From assembly GCF_035943795.1 (NCBI RefSeq), contig NZ_DASZBY010000120.1, positions 1-64,000 of the forward strand: a DNA stretch of 64,000 bases, in the 5' to 3' direction. This DNA comes from Aliidongia sp035943795 (GTDB lineage: Bacteria > Pseudomonadota > Alphaproteobacteria > ATCC43930 > CGMCC-115725). This document shows positions 16,246-24,986 of the stretch, piece by piece (the stretch's first letter is position 1; each line of letters begins with the position of its first letter). The position numbers and the translations under genes are program-made. The notes below the pieces were generated by a model. It worked only from the letters and a program-made list of their open reading frames with translations. It was not told the DNA's origin and did no database searches.

Positions 16246-17838
16246 ATGGCTGAGCAGAACCTGCAACGGAACCTGATCTCGCGCGTCAACGTCGGCGACC
16301 TGCTGGTGCGCAGCGCCGCCCGGTCACCGAAGCAAATCGCCATCGTCGACGGCGACCGGCGGCTGGGATATCGCGCGCTCAACGACTGGGTGAACCGCAC
16401 CGCGCACGGGCTGGCGGCGCTCGGCTACCAGCGCGGCGATGCGCTGGGCCTGATGTCGACCAACAATGCCGAATTCCTGGCGACCTATTTCGCCTGCGCC
16501 AAGCTGGGCCTGATCTGCGTGCCGATCAACCTGTTCTGGCGCCATACCGAACTGGCTTATGTGCTGGGTCATGCCGCGATCAAGGGCATGGTGGTCGAGG
16601 CCGGCCTGCTCGATCAATTGCAGCCCGCACTCGCCGAATGTTCGACCGTCGATCACGTCGTCGTCATCGGCGATCGTCCGGAAGCGGCCGTCGCCGGGCG
16701 CCAGTCGCTGGGGTTCGACGACCTGCAGGACGGCATGCCCGCCGCGGAACCCGAGGCCCTGGTCGAGGATCGCGATCCGATCTCCTACCTCTACACCAGC
16801 GGCACGACCTCGGCGCCCAAGGGCGTGGTCAGCAGCCATCTGGCGATCTACCTGGAATCGCTTGGCGTGGCACTCGACACGCGCATGACGGCGGACGACC
16901 GGGTGACGGCGATTCTGCCGCTGTTCCATACCGCACAGCTGAACGTGATCGCGACCCCGGCGATCGCCGTCGGCGCCACCATTTTCATCCAGCGCGGGTT
17001 CGACGCCGCCCGGGTCGCGCATCTGATCGAAGCCGAACGCCTGACCCTGCTATTCGCGCTGCCGATGATGTATCGCGCGCTGCTCGAACAATTGGCCCGG
17101 GAGAGCCGCGACGTCGCGAGCCTGCGCCTCGCCATCTACGCCATGGCGCCGATGCCGACCCACGAACTGCGCAACGCGATCGACAAGCTGGGCTGCGACT
17201 TCGCCCTGATGTTCGGCCAGACCGAAATGAATCCGCTCTCCGCCTATTTCCGGCCGGAGCACCAATTGAGCCACCCGGGCGCGGTCGGCACACCGTCGGT
17301 CAACGTCCAGATCGCGATCATGGACCCGGCCGGCGGCTTCCTCGCCGAGGGGCAATCGGGCGAGATCGTCTATCGCAGCCCGCAGGTGCTGACGGGCTAT
17401 CTGCACAATCCCGAAGCGACCGACGCCGCCTTCGCCGGCGGCTGGTTCCATTCGGGCGATTCCGGCTATTTCGATGCGGATGGCATCCTGTGGTTCGAGG
17501 ATCGGTTCAAGGACGTCATCAAGAGCGGCGGCGAGAACGTCGCTTCGATCGAGGTGGAAAAAGCGCTCTATGCCGCCGACCCCGCCGTACAGGAAGTGGC
17601 CGTGGTGGGGCTGCCGCACGATCGCTGGGACGAGGCGGTCACCGCCGTCGTCGTGGTGAAGACAGGTGAGGCGCTCGACGAGAAGACGCTGCTGACCAAG
17701 GTGCGCGACCATCTGAGCCCGTTCAAATGCCCGAAGCGGGTCATCTTCACCGAGGCCCTGCCAAAGACCGCGACGGGCAAGATCCAGAAAGCGAAATTGC
17801 GCAAGGACCTGGTCGATTTCTATCGGACTGACAAATAA
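16246..17838 (+). CDS. AMP-dependent acyl-CoA ligase (CaiC/long-chain type)
   Basis: A 530-residue ANL-family ligase, the third in this part of the window. Motifs are YTSGTTSAPKGVV from residue 183, MFGQTEMNP, HSGDSGYFDADGILWFEDRFKDVIKSGGENVAS and the C-terminal TATGKIQKAKLR lysine. It begins 28 bases after the MaoC-type gene on the same strand, so 13783-17838 is probably one transcript. CaiC-like enzymes activate carnitine, crotonobetaine or medium-chain acids. The actual substrate here is not predictable. This gene is the last before the tRNA-bounded segment. Confidence 0.9.
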   Translation: MAEQNLQRNLISRVNVGDLLVRSAARSPKQIAIVDGDRRLGYRALNDWVNRTAHGLAALGYQRGDALGLMSTNNAEFLATYFACAKLGLICVPINLFWRHTELAYVLGHAAIKGMVVEAGLLDQLQPALAECSTVDHVVVIGDRPEAAVAGRQSLGFDDLQDGMPAAEPEALVEDRDPISYLYTSGTTSAPKGVVSSHLAIYLESLGVALDTRMTADDRVTAILPLFHTAQLNVIATPAIAVGATIFIQRGFDAARVAHLIEAERLTLLFALPMMYRALLEQLARESRDVASLRLAIYAMAPMPTHELRNAIDKLGCDFALMFGQTEMNPLSAYFRPEHQLSHPGAVGTPSVNVQIAIMDPAGGFLAEGQSGEIVYRSPQVLTGYLHNPEATDAAFAGGWFHSGDSGYFDADGILWFEDRFKDVIKSGGENVASIEVEKALYAADPAVQEVAVVGLPHDRWDEAVTAVVVVKTGEALDEKTLLTKVRDHLSPFKCPKRVIFTEALPKTATGKIQKAKLRKDLVDFYRTDK

Positions 17839-18210
17839 AGGTGGCCGGAGGATCGAACGCGGCGTTCCGTCAGGATGAAAGCGGCCCGATCAGAAGTGCC
17901 GACGTCTCGCCCAGCAGCCGAAGAAGCAAAGACTTCCGCTCGGTAGCGGGAAGATCATCAAGAGCGATGGGCGGCGGCGTCCAGATAACGAATCCGATAG
18001 AGACCGCCGCGGGAAGCGCCAACACGGCCAAGTCAGTTTGCCCCACCAACAATCACGCCCGGGGTCGTGCCCTGTTACTTTAGCTTCGTCCAAATCATTG
18101 ATTTAGTTGGAGCGGGTGAAGGGAATCGAACGAGTTCGACCCCCTGCCCATCCGTGGATACAATTCTCTCCTCGTGAACTGAGCCTCGGCTTCGCTGGGA
18201 AAGGCCCACA
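17839..18210. other. Gene-free stretch containing the outer att copy
   Basis: The only clear signal is the tRNA-Gly 3' fragment at 18107-18131. A minus-strand frame at 17870-18052 (TTG start, 60 codons) would encode one hydrophobic helix and an acidic/amphipathic tail. It has no ribosome binding site that I can see, and I do not call it as a gene. Confidence 0.5.
18107..18131 (-). repeat. Displaced tRNA-Gly 3' end (outer att site)
   Basis: 25 bases are identical to 24962-24986. On the minus strand they run from the T-loop (GTTCGA) through the T-stem and acceptor stem to the encoded CCA plus one A. The rest of the tRNA is absent here. This is what integration of an element at a tRNA 3' end leaves at the far junction. 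Confidence 0.85.
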
Positions 18211-19680
18211 ATGGCACGCCTGTTTGGTCACCACTTCCTGATTGAGCTGCTTCTGCTCGCCCTTGCCGTGAGCTTTCAACTCCCGAACGCTATCGCCGAG
18301 ACCACGATCGACCGACCTTGTGATACATGCCTCAGGATTCGGGTCGGACTTCCGCATGTGGTTCGAGGGCCGGCGGCCGACATGGCCGACAATCGCTTTA
18401 CCGAAATCCAGGTCCCCGGCGGCGGCTTTCGCGGCTTTGACGCCCACGGCGATACCCGTGCGATCGATGGACGGCGCCCGTCGGATATGGGCGGTCCGGA
18501 GCGCACCGTGCTTCGTCCGGGCCAGCCTGGAACATCCGATTCATGTGGACAATGGCTGAACCACGCCGAGCTTACCGGCGCCTCCGTTCTCGGCTTCATC
18601 CACGATGAAACCGCGTGCAAATACCAGGTTGGCCAAACCCATAAATCCATGTCCGTTGCCACCTCGGCCGATTATGGCCTGACATGGAATAGTCTTGGAC
18701 AAATCATCACCGGCACCGATGCTCCCGCCGCCAACAGAAACACCGGCGAAGGCGATTGTACCGCCGTCAACGGGGCGGACAGCTATTATTACGCCTACTG
18801 TTTCCGCCCGAGAGACGGGGCACTGATCGTCGCACGCGCGCCCGTTTCCGACCCGGGTCCAGGAAACTGGTGGAAGTTCTTCCAGGGCAAATGGGCCCAG
18901 CCAGGATTGGGTGGAGACGCAACGCGCCTCATGGCGGGATCAGGTGTCAGTTCGGCCCGCTGGCTGACCTCAGGCCAAGTGGTGCTGACGGGCTGGGTGC
19001 GTGGCGGCTTGGGCGTGTTCCTGAGCAGCGATCACACAACGCTTGCGCCTTTGACCGAACCGCTGCTTGCGGTAGATCCCGGAGAGTGGCGACGACCGGC
19101 GCCATCGGAACTCATTTTCTATCCGGTCATCCTCGACGCCGGGACAGGGGCCAATCAACTCTCCAATTCATGGATGCTGGTCTATGCCTACATCCAGCCC
19201 AATGAAGGCGGCGGTCAAAAATATCTCGTCTTTCGGGATGTTGCGGTGTCCGTCTCCAAGGCGCCCGTTTCCCCGCAGGTCGGCGTGCTACTCGCCCGTT
19301 GGAACGACGCAGCCCTGCACGATCGCTGGTCAACGACGGCGGCCGTGCCGGGAAACGATGTCACCTACAAGCTTGAAGCCGCGTCCGGGTATCTGATGAC
19401 GGCGGCTCCTTCAGGCGAACGGTCGGTCGAGTTGGAGGACTGCGTCAGCGAACGTCCCGGGCATCCGGATCATCTGCTGGCCAAGAGGGGCTTTTGCGAA
19501 GCGCACGCCTATCAACGTCTCCGCACTGCAGGGTGGATCTTCACCGCGCAAAAGCCGGGTACCCAGCCGCTCTATCAATGCTACTCCGATGCCGACCATT
19601 CGCATTTCGCCGCCAATCAGGCAGATTGTGACGGCAAAGGCCGGATGGAGGCGCTGCTGGGCTATGACCTCGTTGAATAG
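18211..19680 (+). CDS. Secreted protein of unknown function with an Asp-box and a C-terminal DUF5648-like region
   Basis: A 489-residue protein. Residues 1-29 are a signal peptide (hydrophobic LIELLLLALAVSFQL, cleavage after AIA). SADYGLTW near residue 152 fits the Asp-box (SxDxGxTW) of sialidase-like beta-propellers, and several WxS/WxL strands suggest more blades. The last 35 residues (PLYQC, HFAANQADCDG, EALLGY) resemble the short C-terminal repeat found on many secreted bacterial proteins (PLYRCY..DHF..CEG..E..LGY). Several cysteines are present, as expected for an exported protein. Substrate and role are unknown; a glycan-binding or glycosidase-like function is only a guess. The gene stands alone on the plus strand inside the tRNA-bounded segment. 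Confidence 0.75.
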   Translation: MARLFGHHFLIELLLLALAVSFQLPNAIAETTIDRPCDTCLRIRVGLPHVVRGPAADMADNRFTEIQVPGGGFRGFDAHGDTRAIDGRRPSDMGGPERTVLRPGQPGTSDSCGQWLNHAELTGASVLGFIHDETACKYQVGQTHKSMSVATSADYGLTWNSLGQIITGTDAPAANRNTGEGDCTAVNGADSYYYAYCFRPRDGALIVARAPVSDPGPGNWWKFFQGKWAQPGLGGDATRLMAGSGVSSARWLTSGQVVLTGWVRGGLGVFLSSDHTTLAPLTEPLLAVDPGEWRRPAPSELIFYPVILDAGTGANQLSNSWMLVYAYIQPNEGGGQKYLVFRDVAVSVSKAPVSPQVGVLLARWNDAALHDRWSTTAAVPGNDVTYKLEAASGYLMTAAPSGERSVELEDCVSERPGHPDHLLAKRGFCEAHAYQRLRTAGWIFTAQKPGTQPLYQCYSDADHSHFAANQADCDGKGRMEALLGYDLVE

Positions 19681-20021
19681 TCGCAGAGCGCCGCGAACGG
19701 ACTCGTGCGCAGTTGAAGGCGCGTTGGTGCCGATTCCATACTTGAAAGCGGATCATCGCGAAGCCGCTCAGCCCCGGTGCCAGCCTCATCAGCGTGCACC
19801 CGAACGGGTCGGACGGCATGGGACAGATTTAGCGCCCCCAAGAGGGTTGCCCGGAATGGTCGGCCCGCCGGGATCGGACGAGATCCAGACCCAAATAATA
19901 CAGTCTCATTCCAATCCGCTCTCAGTCAGATAATTTACGCCGGCAGGCGAGCAACCGTATCAATCAGATGGCATCGGGCGCTTCATTTGGCGAGCCGCCC
20001 CCAATCTCGCGACAGTTCCGA
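19681..20021. other. Gene-free stretch between convergent genes
   Basis: No convincing gene, tRNA or strong hairpin was seen. The short frames here lack ribosome binding sites and recognisable motifs. It is relatively AT-rich near 19890-19940. Confidence 0.5.
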
Positions 20022-22352
20022 TCAAACCGGCATTTTATCTTTTGCGAGCCCCTTGTCTGGATGGACGTCAGCGATCGCGCCAAGCCAATACGCGACCGTA
20101 CCAAGAAACTGGGCGGTCTCGAACGGCTTTGACACATAGTCATCCATGCCGGCGGCCAGATAGGTTTCCCGGTCGCCGCGCATCGCGTTCGCCGTCATCG
20201 CGATGATTGGCACGTGCCGCCCCGCCCTTTCGTGCGCCCGGATTTCGCGGGCTGCCTGGAGTCCGTCGACGACCGGCATCTGCACGTCCATAAGGATCAC
20301 GTCGTGGTTGCCGTGCCGCCAGGCATCGATCGCCTGCCGCCCGTCCGATGCCAGTTCAACCTCATGACCGGCACTGGACAACAGGGCGAACGCGATCTGC
20401 TGGTTGATCAGATTGTCATCGACGACAAGGATTCGGCCGATGCCCCTACTTGGCACCACGGCGCTGATCGCGGGATCGGGAACGATTTCTCCATCGAACT
20501 CGCCGCCGACCAGGCGCAGGAGGCAATCGGACAGGGCCTTTCGACGGATAGGCTTGGTGAGGACAGCATCGAAGCCGAGTGTGGCCGCGGCGCTGCCTTG
20601 CGGCACGCTCGCCGACGAGAGGAGGACAAGCTTGGGCTGCGGCCAGTCCTTGCCGACGCGGATCTTCTCGGCCAGATCCTCACCTGAAAGGATCGGCATC
20701 GTATGGTCGGCCACCACGATATCGAAGGGAGTGCGGGCGCGTCGGGCCGCGAGGGGGGCCTGGAGTGCCGCGATCGCGTTTGGGGCCTCCTCGACGATCA
20801 TTCCTTGTGAGCCGAGCTGTCGGCTGACGCTGGTCCGGTTCATCGCGATGTCGCCGACGATCAGAACCCGTATACCGGCGAGCGGCTCCGATGTAGGCGA
20901 TGCCTGCGCTGCGCGCCCAGTCGCCGTCGGCAACGACAACTCGATCCAAAAAATGCTCCCGCCGCCGGGCCGGTCGTCGACGCCGATCTGGCCCCCCATG
21001 TGTTCGACCAACTGCCTGCAGATCGCCAGCCCAAGCCCGGTCCCACCGAAGCGCCGGGCGATCGAACTATCGGCCTGTTCGAACTTCTGGAAGAGTCTTG
21101 CCTTGGCAACATCGTTCAGACCGATCCCGGTGTCATGGACCTCAAGGCGAATGCTGGTCCGGCCCGGACCGTCGGGAACGGTTTGCGCTTCGACGGCGAC
21201 GAAGCCGCGGTCGGTGAATTTGATGGCGTTGGAAACGAGATTGAGGACGATCTGGCGGAGACGGGCCGGGTCCCCGCGCAACGGGTTCCGCGTGGATTCG
21301 TCAAGCAACACCGCCAGTTCCAGTTCCTTCTCTTGAGCTTTCGGCGCCATGAGTTCGACCGCGTCCTCGATCATCGTCTCGAGACTGAAGTCGATTTCCT
21401 CAAGTTCGCACTTGCCGGCTTCCAGCTTCGAGATGTCGAGGATGTCGTTGATGATCGCGAGCAGGGAATCGGCGGAGAGGCGAACGGCTTCGGCAAATCT
21501 CCGCTGTTCCGGAGCAAGAGATGTGCGCAACAACAGACCATTCATGCCGATGATGCCGTTCATCGGCGTCCGGATTTCGTGGGACATGTTGGCGAGGAAT
21601 TCCGACTTGGCGCGGTTCCCGGCTTCAGCGGCTTCGCGCGCCTGCTCCTCGACGGTCTTCTGCCGTTCGACCTCGGCCAACAAGGATCTGACCTTGTGGT
21701 TCGACAGAAGCTGGTCGACCATTTGGTTGTAGCCATGAAGCACCACGGATGTCATGGCGATGCCGTGCAGGAAGATCAATCCGGCGAAGATTATGTAGGC
21801 TGTGTCGCCGGTCGCGGCTGCCGCGATCAGCAGAGGGAAGCTTCCGAGGTAGATCTGGCAAAGCGTGGTTCGCGGAACCGTGTTGTTGCGGGCGGCCAAG
21901 CCCGAGACGAACCCCGACCACGTGGTAACGACGATGAAATGCACGACTGGATCTGGCACTAAATACACAACAAGACCCAAATAGCCCCAGCACATACCCA
22001 TTGCGAGGGCACCAATGGCATGTCGCCGGACCCAGACGTCCGGAGCGTCTCGAAGCCGATGGCGACGATAGCGATGGACCAGCAGCAGGCGCCAAGCCGA
22101 GACACAGACCGACAGACCGATACACCACAGCAGCCACCCGGCATGGGATCGGTACCAGGACATCCCGGCAATACCCACAAGGCCACACATCCCGACCGCG
22201 AGAGGGGCCATTTGCTGGAAGAGGCTGTCGATCAAATGCCTCTGAATACCCGGCGGCAGCGAACGGCTGGGCAGGCGGAGCCCGGAGAACGATAGCGAGG
22301 GGTCTTGCCGGATCGTAGCCCGCTCGACATCCGGCTGGCTGTTGTCGTCCAT
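20022..22352 (-). CDS. Membrane hybrid sensor histidine kinase with two receiver domains
   Basis: A 776-residue protein. The start at 22352 follows GGAGG (22359-22363); an extension to 22424 has no such site. Residues 45-205 hold about six hydrophobic segments. A short coiled coil leads to HisKA (H258 in FLANMSHEIRTPMNGIIGM) and HATPase with N and G boxes (NLVSNAIKF, DTGIG, GGTGLGLAI). Receiver 1 has the phospho-acceptor D549 (VVADHTMP) and lysine (LTKPI), but its acidic pair reads VGD instead of VDD. Receiver 2 is canonical (VDDN, D689 in LMDVQMP, KPF). There is no C-terminal Hpt domain. It is divergent from the second kinase gene. The signal sensed is unknown. Confidence 0.92.
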   Translation of the reverse strand: MDDNSQPDVERATIRQDPSLSFSGLRLPSRSLPPGIQRHLIDSLFQQMAPLAVGMCGLVGIAGMSWYRSHAGWLLWCIGLSVCVSAWRLLLVHRYRRHRLRDAPDVWVRRHAIGALAMGMCWGYLGLVVYLVPDPVVHFIVVTTWSGFVSGLAARNNTVPRTTLCQIYLGSFPLLIAAAATGDTAYIIFAGLIFLHGIAMTSVVLHGYNQMVDQLLSNHKVRSLLAEVERQKTVEEQAREAAEAGNRAKSEFLANMSHEIRTPMNGIIGMNGLLLRTSLAPEQRRFAEAVRLSADSLLAIINDILDISKLEAGKCELEEIDFSLETMIEDAVELMAPKAQEKELELAVLLDESTRNPLRGDPARLRQIVLNLVSNAIKFTDRGFVAVEAQTVPDGPGRTSIRLEVHDTGIGLNDVAKARLFQKFEQADSSIARRFGGTGLGLAICRQLVEHMGGQIGVDDRPGGGSIFWIELSLPTATGRAAQASPTSEPLAGIRVLIVGDIAMNRTSVSRQLGSQGMIVEEAPNAIAALQAPLAARRARTPFDIVVADHTMPILSGEDLAEKIRVGKDWPQPKLVLLSSASVPQGSAAATLGFDAVLTKPIRRKALSDCLLRLVGGEFDGEIVPDPAISAVVPSRGIGRILVVDDNLINQQIAFALLSSAGHEVELASDGRQAIDAWRHGNHDVILMDVQMPVVDGLQAAREIRAHERAGRHVPIIAMTANAMRGDRETYLAAGMDDYVSKPFETAQFLGTVAYWLGAIADVHPDKGLAKDKMPV

Positions 22353-22852
22353 CGGTTTCCTCCAGTGACCGCGGAAATAGTGGCTGAATAGAATGAAGTA
22401 CGGATTAAGGTTGAGCCCCTGCATTTCGTCCGACCGACGGCCTTGTCACAGCGTCTGTTGACGGCTTACGGCGGCCCCGCTCGCTTCGTCGGCGACCGCC
22501 TAGCATTGGTCGTTTCCATGCACTTGGGCTGCTTCCGGGCGTGAGTCCGACGTCTGCCATTGCCCCACCAATGCCCGGAAGCGAAACGGCAAAAAGCCCC
22601 CCCGAACGTCTATTCGAGAGGGACTTGAACCGCTGACACGAGTGCTGGGCAGCGCGGGCGTCGTCGCTACGCGACCTGCTGGTGCGGCCGCTGTCCACCC
22701 AGGACCGTGTGGCGGCCAGCGGGGCCTGCCCCGATCGGCGGCGACTGGAGGGATCGACCCTGCGCGCTATGCGGTCGAACATTGATCTGTTGTTAAAATC
22801 ATGCGCGCAAGCTTCCTGGATCATGGATGGGCGATAACCCGGAAACATTCGC
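22353..22852. promoter_or_regulatory. 500-base divergent interval between the two histidine kinase genes
   Basis: It must contain both promoters. A 10-bp perfect inverted repeat (22531-22540 with 22573-22582) is interleaved with a second one (GCATTGGT at 22503-22510, ACCAATGC at 22567-22574), and CGTTTC/GAAACG lie just beside them. On the minus strand, a run of seven G followed by C and five T lies near 22592-22603. A T-arm-like stretch lies near 22621-22632, but no full tRNA can be folded. Confidence 0.4.
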
Positions 22853-24859
22853 GTGTGCAAGCAACTGGCGACGCCCTCTGAGCGTCGGGCGGTCGATCTC
22901 GAACGACAGAACCTGTCCGAAGAAATTTCGCGACTCGAGAGGTGGTTCGTCTGTCTGATTCCCGATGGATTGGGACCCGTCGCATCGGCCCTCGCGATGG
23001 CGCGGCGGTTGGGCGCGACCGCGTTGCTCGCCCGGGCGCTCTCGCTTTCAGCGCGGGTCGAACTGGTCGAAGGGCGCCACGACACCGGCATAGCCACGAT
23101 CGAAGAGGCGCTTGCGGTTTTCGCGGGCCTGGATGGCGATGTCGCCGCGCAATTGGCCGGTCCGCATGCCGAGGCGTGGCGCGTCGCCGGGAACGCCCAG
23201 GTGAAATTCGGCAACATAGCGGCGGCGCTGCCGCTGCTGGAGCGATCGATCGAGATTGCGCAGCGGGGCCTCGACGGCGAATTGACGGATGGCGACGTTC
23301 CCCGTTCCATTCCTGCTGCCAGCGCGCTCGTCCGCAGCCTCAACAACATGGGCTTCGCGTTGACGAGCATGCGCGAGATGGTCGGTGCCGCGGAGGCGCT
23401 CCAGCGGGCGTTGGAGGTCGCCGACACCTATCCCGAGACCCTTCTCGATGTGCCGGAAGACATCATCTTCACCATCGGCAACCTGGTCGCCCTCCTGCAA
23501 CAGGCGGCACGCGACCGGATTGCCGTCGGGGAAAATCCTGCCGAGGAACTGTCGCGAGCCCGGAGCCTCCTGGAGACGCGGGCGGCCAGGATCATCGCTG
23601 CCGACAAGGCGCAAAACGCCAAATCGTCGAAAGTGACGCCGAGCGCGCAACGGGACTATGTGGAGGCGCTCAGTCGCAATCTGCTGCTGGAAGGCAGGGC
23701 GGAGGACGCGCTCCGGTGCTTCCAGACATTGATGGAAGAGGCCGGCGAAGATCAGTGGCAAGAAGGCACCGTTCAACGAGGCCTGGCGGAAGCCCTGCTG
23801 GCTCTGGGCCGCCCCGCCGAGGCGTTGGTTCATGCTCGCGCTGCCCTTGCCGCCCATGACCGGAACGAAGAGGTCGTCGACCGGGCGGCGGTGCTCCTCG
23901 TCCTGTCGCATGTGCAGCGCGCGCTGGGCGACGCGCAGGGAGCGCTAACCAGCATCGAGGAGCACCATCGGCTGCGCGCCCGCCTCGATGCCTCGGCGGC
24001 CAGACAATATGCGCTGCACATGGCGGCGCGGATCGGTCTCGAACGGGCACGGGCGGAGGCCGAAGCGCAACGGCACATCGCCAATGAACTCGATCTGTTA
24101 AATGGCCGATTGATGAAGCAGGCCTTGGCGCTTACCAGCGCCCACGCCGAGGCGGAGCGGGCAAACCTGGCCAAGTCGGCGTTCCTCGCCAACATGAGCC
24201 ATGAGCTGCGCACGCCGCTCAACGCGATCCTGGGATTTTCCGAGATGCTGCACGACGGTTATGCGGGTGCGCCCGGACCCGCCTGGGTCAGTTATGCCGG
24301 TCATATCAACGACGCCGGCCGGCACCTGCTCTCGGTCATCAACGACGTGCTCGACCTGTCGAAGATCGAGGCCGGCCGGGTCGATCTGGCGCTCGAACCG
24401 GTGAAGCTGGCCGACATCTTCGGTTCATGCCGGGAATTGATCGCGCCGATGATCGAGAAGGGAGAACTGGCCCTGTCGATCGACTGCGACCCGCCGGGGT
24501 TGGAAATTCCGGCCGACCGGGTTCGCTTGAGGCAAATCCTGCTGAACCTTCTGTCGAACGCCACCAAGTTCACGCCGGCGCAGGGTCGGATCGCGCTGTC
24601 GGCGCGTCGTGCGAGCGGCGGTTTCGTCGAGATCGTCGTCGAGGATAGCGGGAGCGGCATGACCGAGGACGAACTCAAGATCGCGCTCGAGATCTTCGGA
24701 CAGATCGACAGCACCGTCGCCCGAAAGCACGAGGGCTCGGGCCTGGGACTGCCGATCGCAAACGGCCTGGCCGAACTCCATGGCGGCTCGCTGGTCGTGC
24801 GCAGCCGGAAAGGCAGCGGCACGACCGTGACCGTATCCCTTCCGTCGGCCCGCGCGTGA
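22853..24859 (+). CDS. Soluble sensor histidine kinase with N-terminal TPR-like repeats, GTG start
   Basis: A 668-residue protein with no membrane segment and no signal peptide. Residues about 40-400 are helical repeats of the tetratricopeptide kind (AEAWRVAGNAQVKFGNIAAALPLLERSIEIA and similar). A coiled coil (about 395-440) leads to HisKA with H450 (SAFLANMSHELRTPLNAILGFSEML). HATPase follows with LLNLLSNATKF, DSGSGM and GSGLGLPIA. There is no receiver domain, so it must signal to a separate partner. A stop codon lies 18 bases upstream in frame, so GTG at 22853 is the first possible start; its ribosome binding site is weak. The layout resembles the MalT/adenylate-cyclase-like TPR sensors, whose repeats bind a protein or small ligand. 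Confidence 0.88.
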   Translation: MCKQLATPSERRAVDLERQNLSEEISRLERWFVCLIPDGLGPVASALAMARRLGATALLARALSLSARVELVEGRHDTGIATIEEALAVFAGLDGDVAAQLAGPHAEAWRVAGNAQVKFGNIAAALPLLERSIEIAQRGLDGELTDGDVPRSIPAASALVRSLNNMGFALTSMREMVGAAEALQRALEVADTYPETLLDVPEDIIFTIGNLVALLQQAARDRIAVGENPAEELSRARSLLETRAARIIAADKAQNAKSSKVTPSAQRDYVEALSRNLLLEGRAEDALRCFQTLMEEAGEDQWQEGTVQRGLAEALLALGRPAEALVHARAALAAHDRNEEVVDRAAVLLVLSHVQRALGDAQGALTSIEEHHRLRARLDASAARQYALHMAARIGLERARAEAEAQRHIANELDLLNGRLMKQALALTSAHAEAERANLAKSAFLANMSHELRTPLNAILGFSEMLHDGYAGAPGPAWVSYAGHINDAGRHLLSVINDVLDLSKIEAGRVDLALEPVKLADIFGSCRELIAPMIEKGELALSIDCDPPGLEIPADRVRLRQILLNLLSNATKFTPAQGRIALSARRASGGFVEIVVEDSGSGMTEDELKIALEIFGQIDSTVARKHEGSGLGLPIANGLAELHGGSLVVRSRKGSGTTVTVSLPSARA

Positions 24860-24961
24860 GACGGCTCAGGCGATAATGCCAAGCTGCGCCCGCCGGCGTC
24901 GTATTGGAAGGAGTTGCCCGACGGGAACTGACAGCAGGGATGGTTTCGTCTAAGTCGTTTA

Positions 24962-24986
24962 TTGGAGCGGGTGAAGGGAATCGAAC
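24962..24986 (-). repeat. tRNA-Gly 3' end (inner att site)
   Basis: This is the second copy of the 25-bp repeat, here as the 3' part of the complete tRNA-Gly gene plus one adjoining base. See the copy at 18107-18131. Confidence 0.85.

Larger units (their letters stand above)
18107..24986. mobile_element. Putative integrated segment bounded by tRNA-Gly 3' direct repeats
   Basis: Two 25-bp direct repeats (18107-18131 and 24962-24986) in the same orientation enclose about 6.85 kb. The right copy is part of the intact tRNA-Gly gene, whose 3' end faces the segment; the left copy is only the fragment. This is the normal polarity for tyrosine-integrase elements. The cargo is one secreted protein and two histidine kinases. 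I see no integrase, relaxase or transposase, so the element would be a remnant or a satellite mobilised in trans. By eye the cargo looks less GC-rich than the flanks, which was not computed. Confidence 0.65.

Noticed and set aside
17870..18052. 60-codon minus-strand frame with one hydrophobic helix
   Set aside because: It has only a TTG start, no ribosome binding site and no recognisable relative. It is kept as a remark on the gene-free stretch.
22610..22645. T-arm-like GGTTCAAGTCC on the minus strand, suggesting a second tRNA or remnant
   Set aside because: The T-stem does not pair well, and no D arm, anticodon arm or CCA-side acceptor could be found around it.
22405..23427. 340-codon minus-strand frame over the kinase interval
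   Set aside because: It overlaps the TPR kinase in antisense, is Ser/Arg-rich and has no motif.
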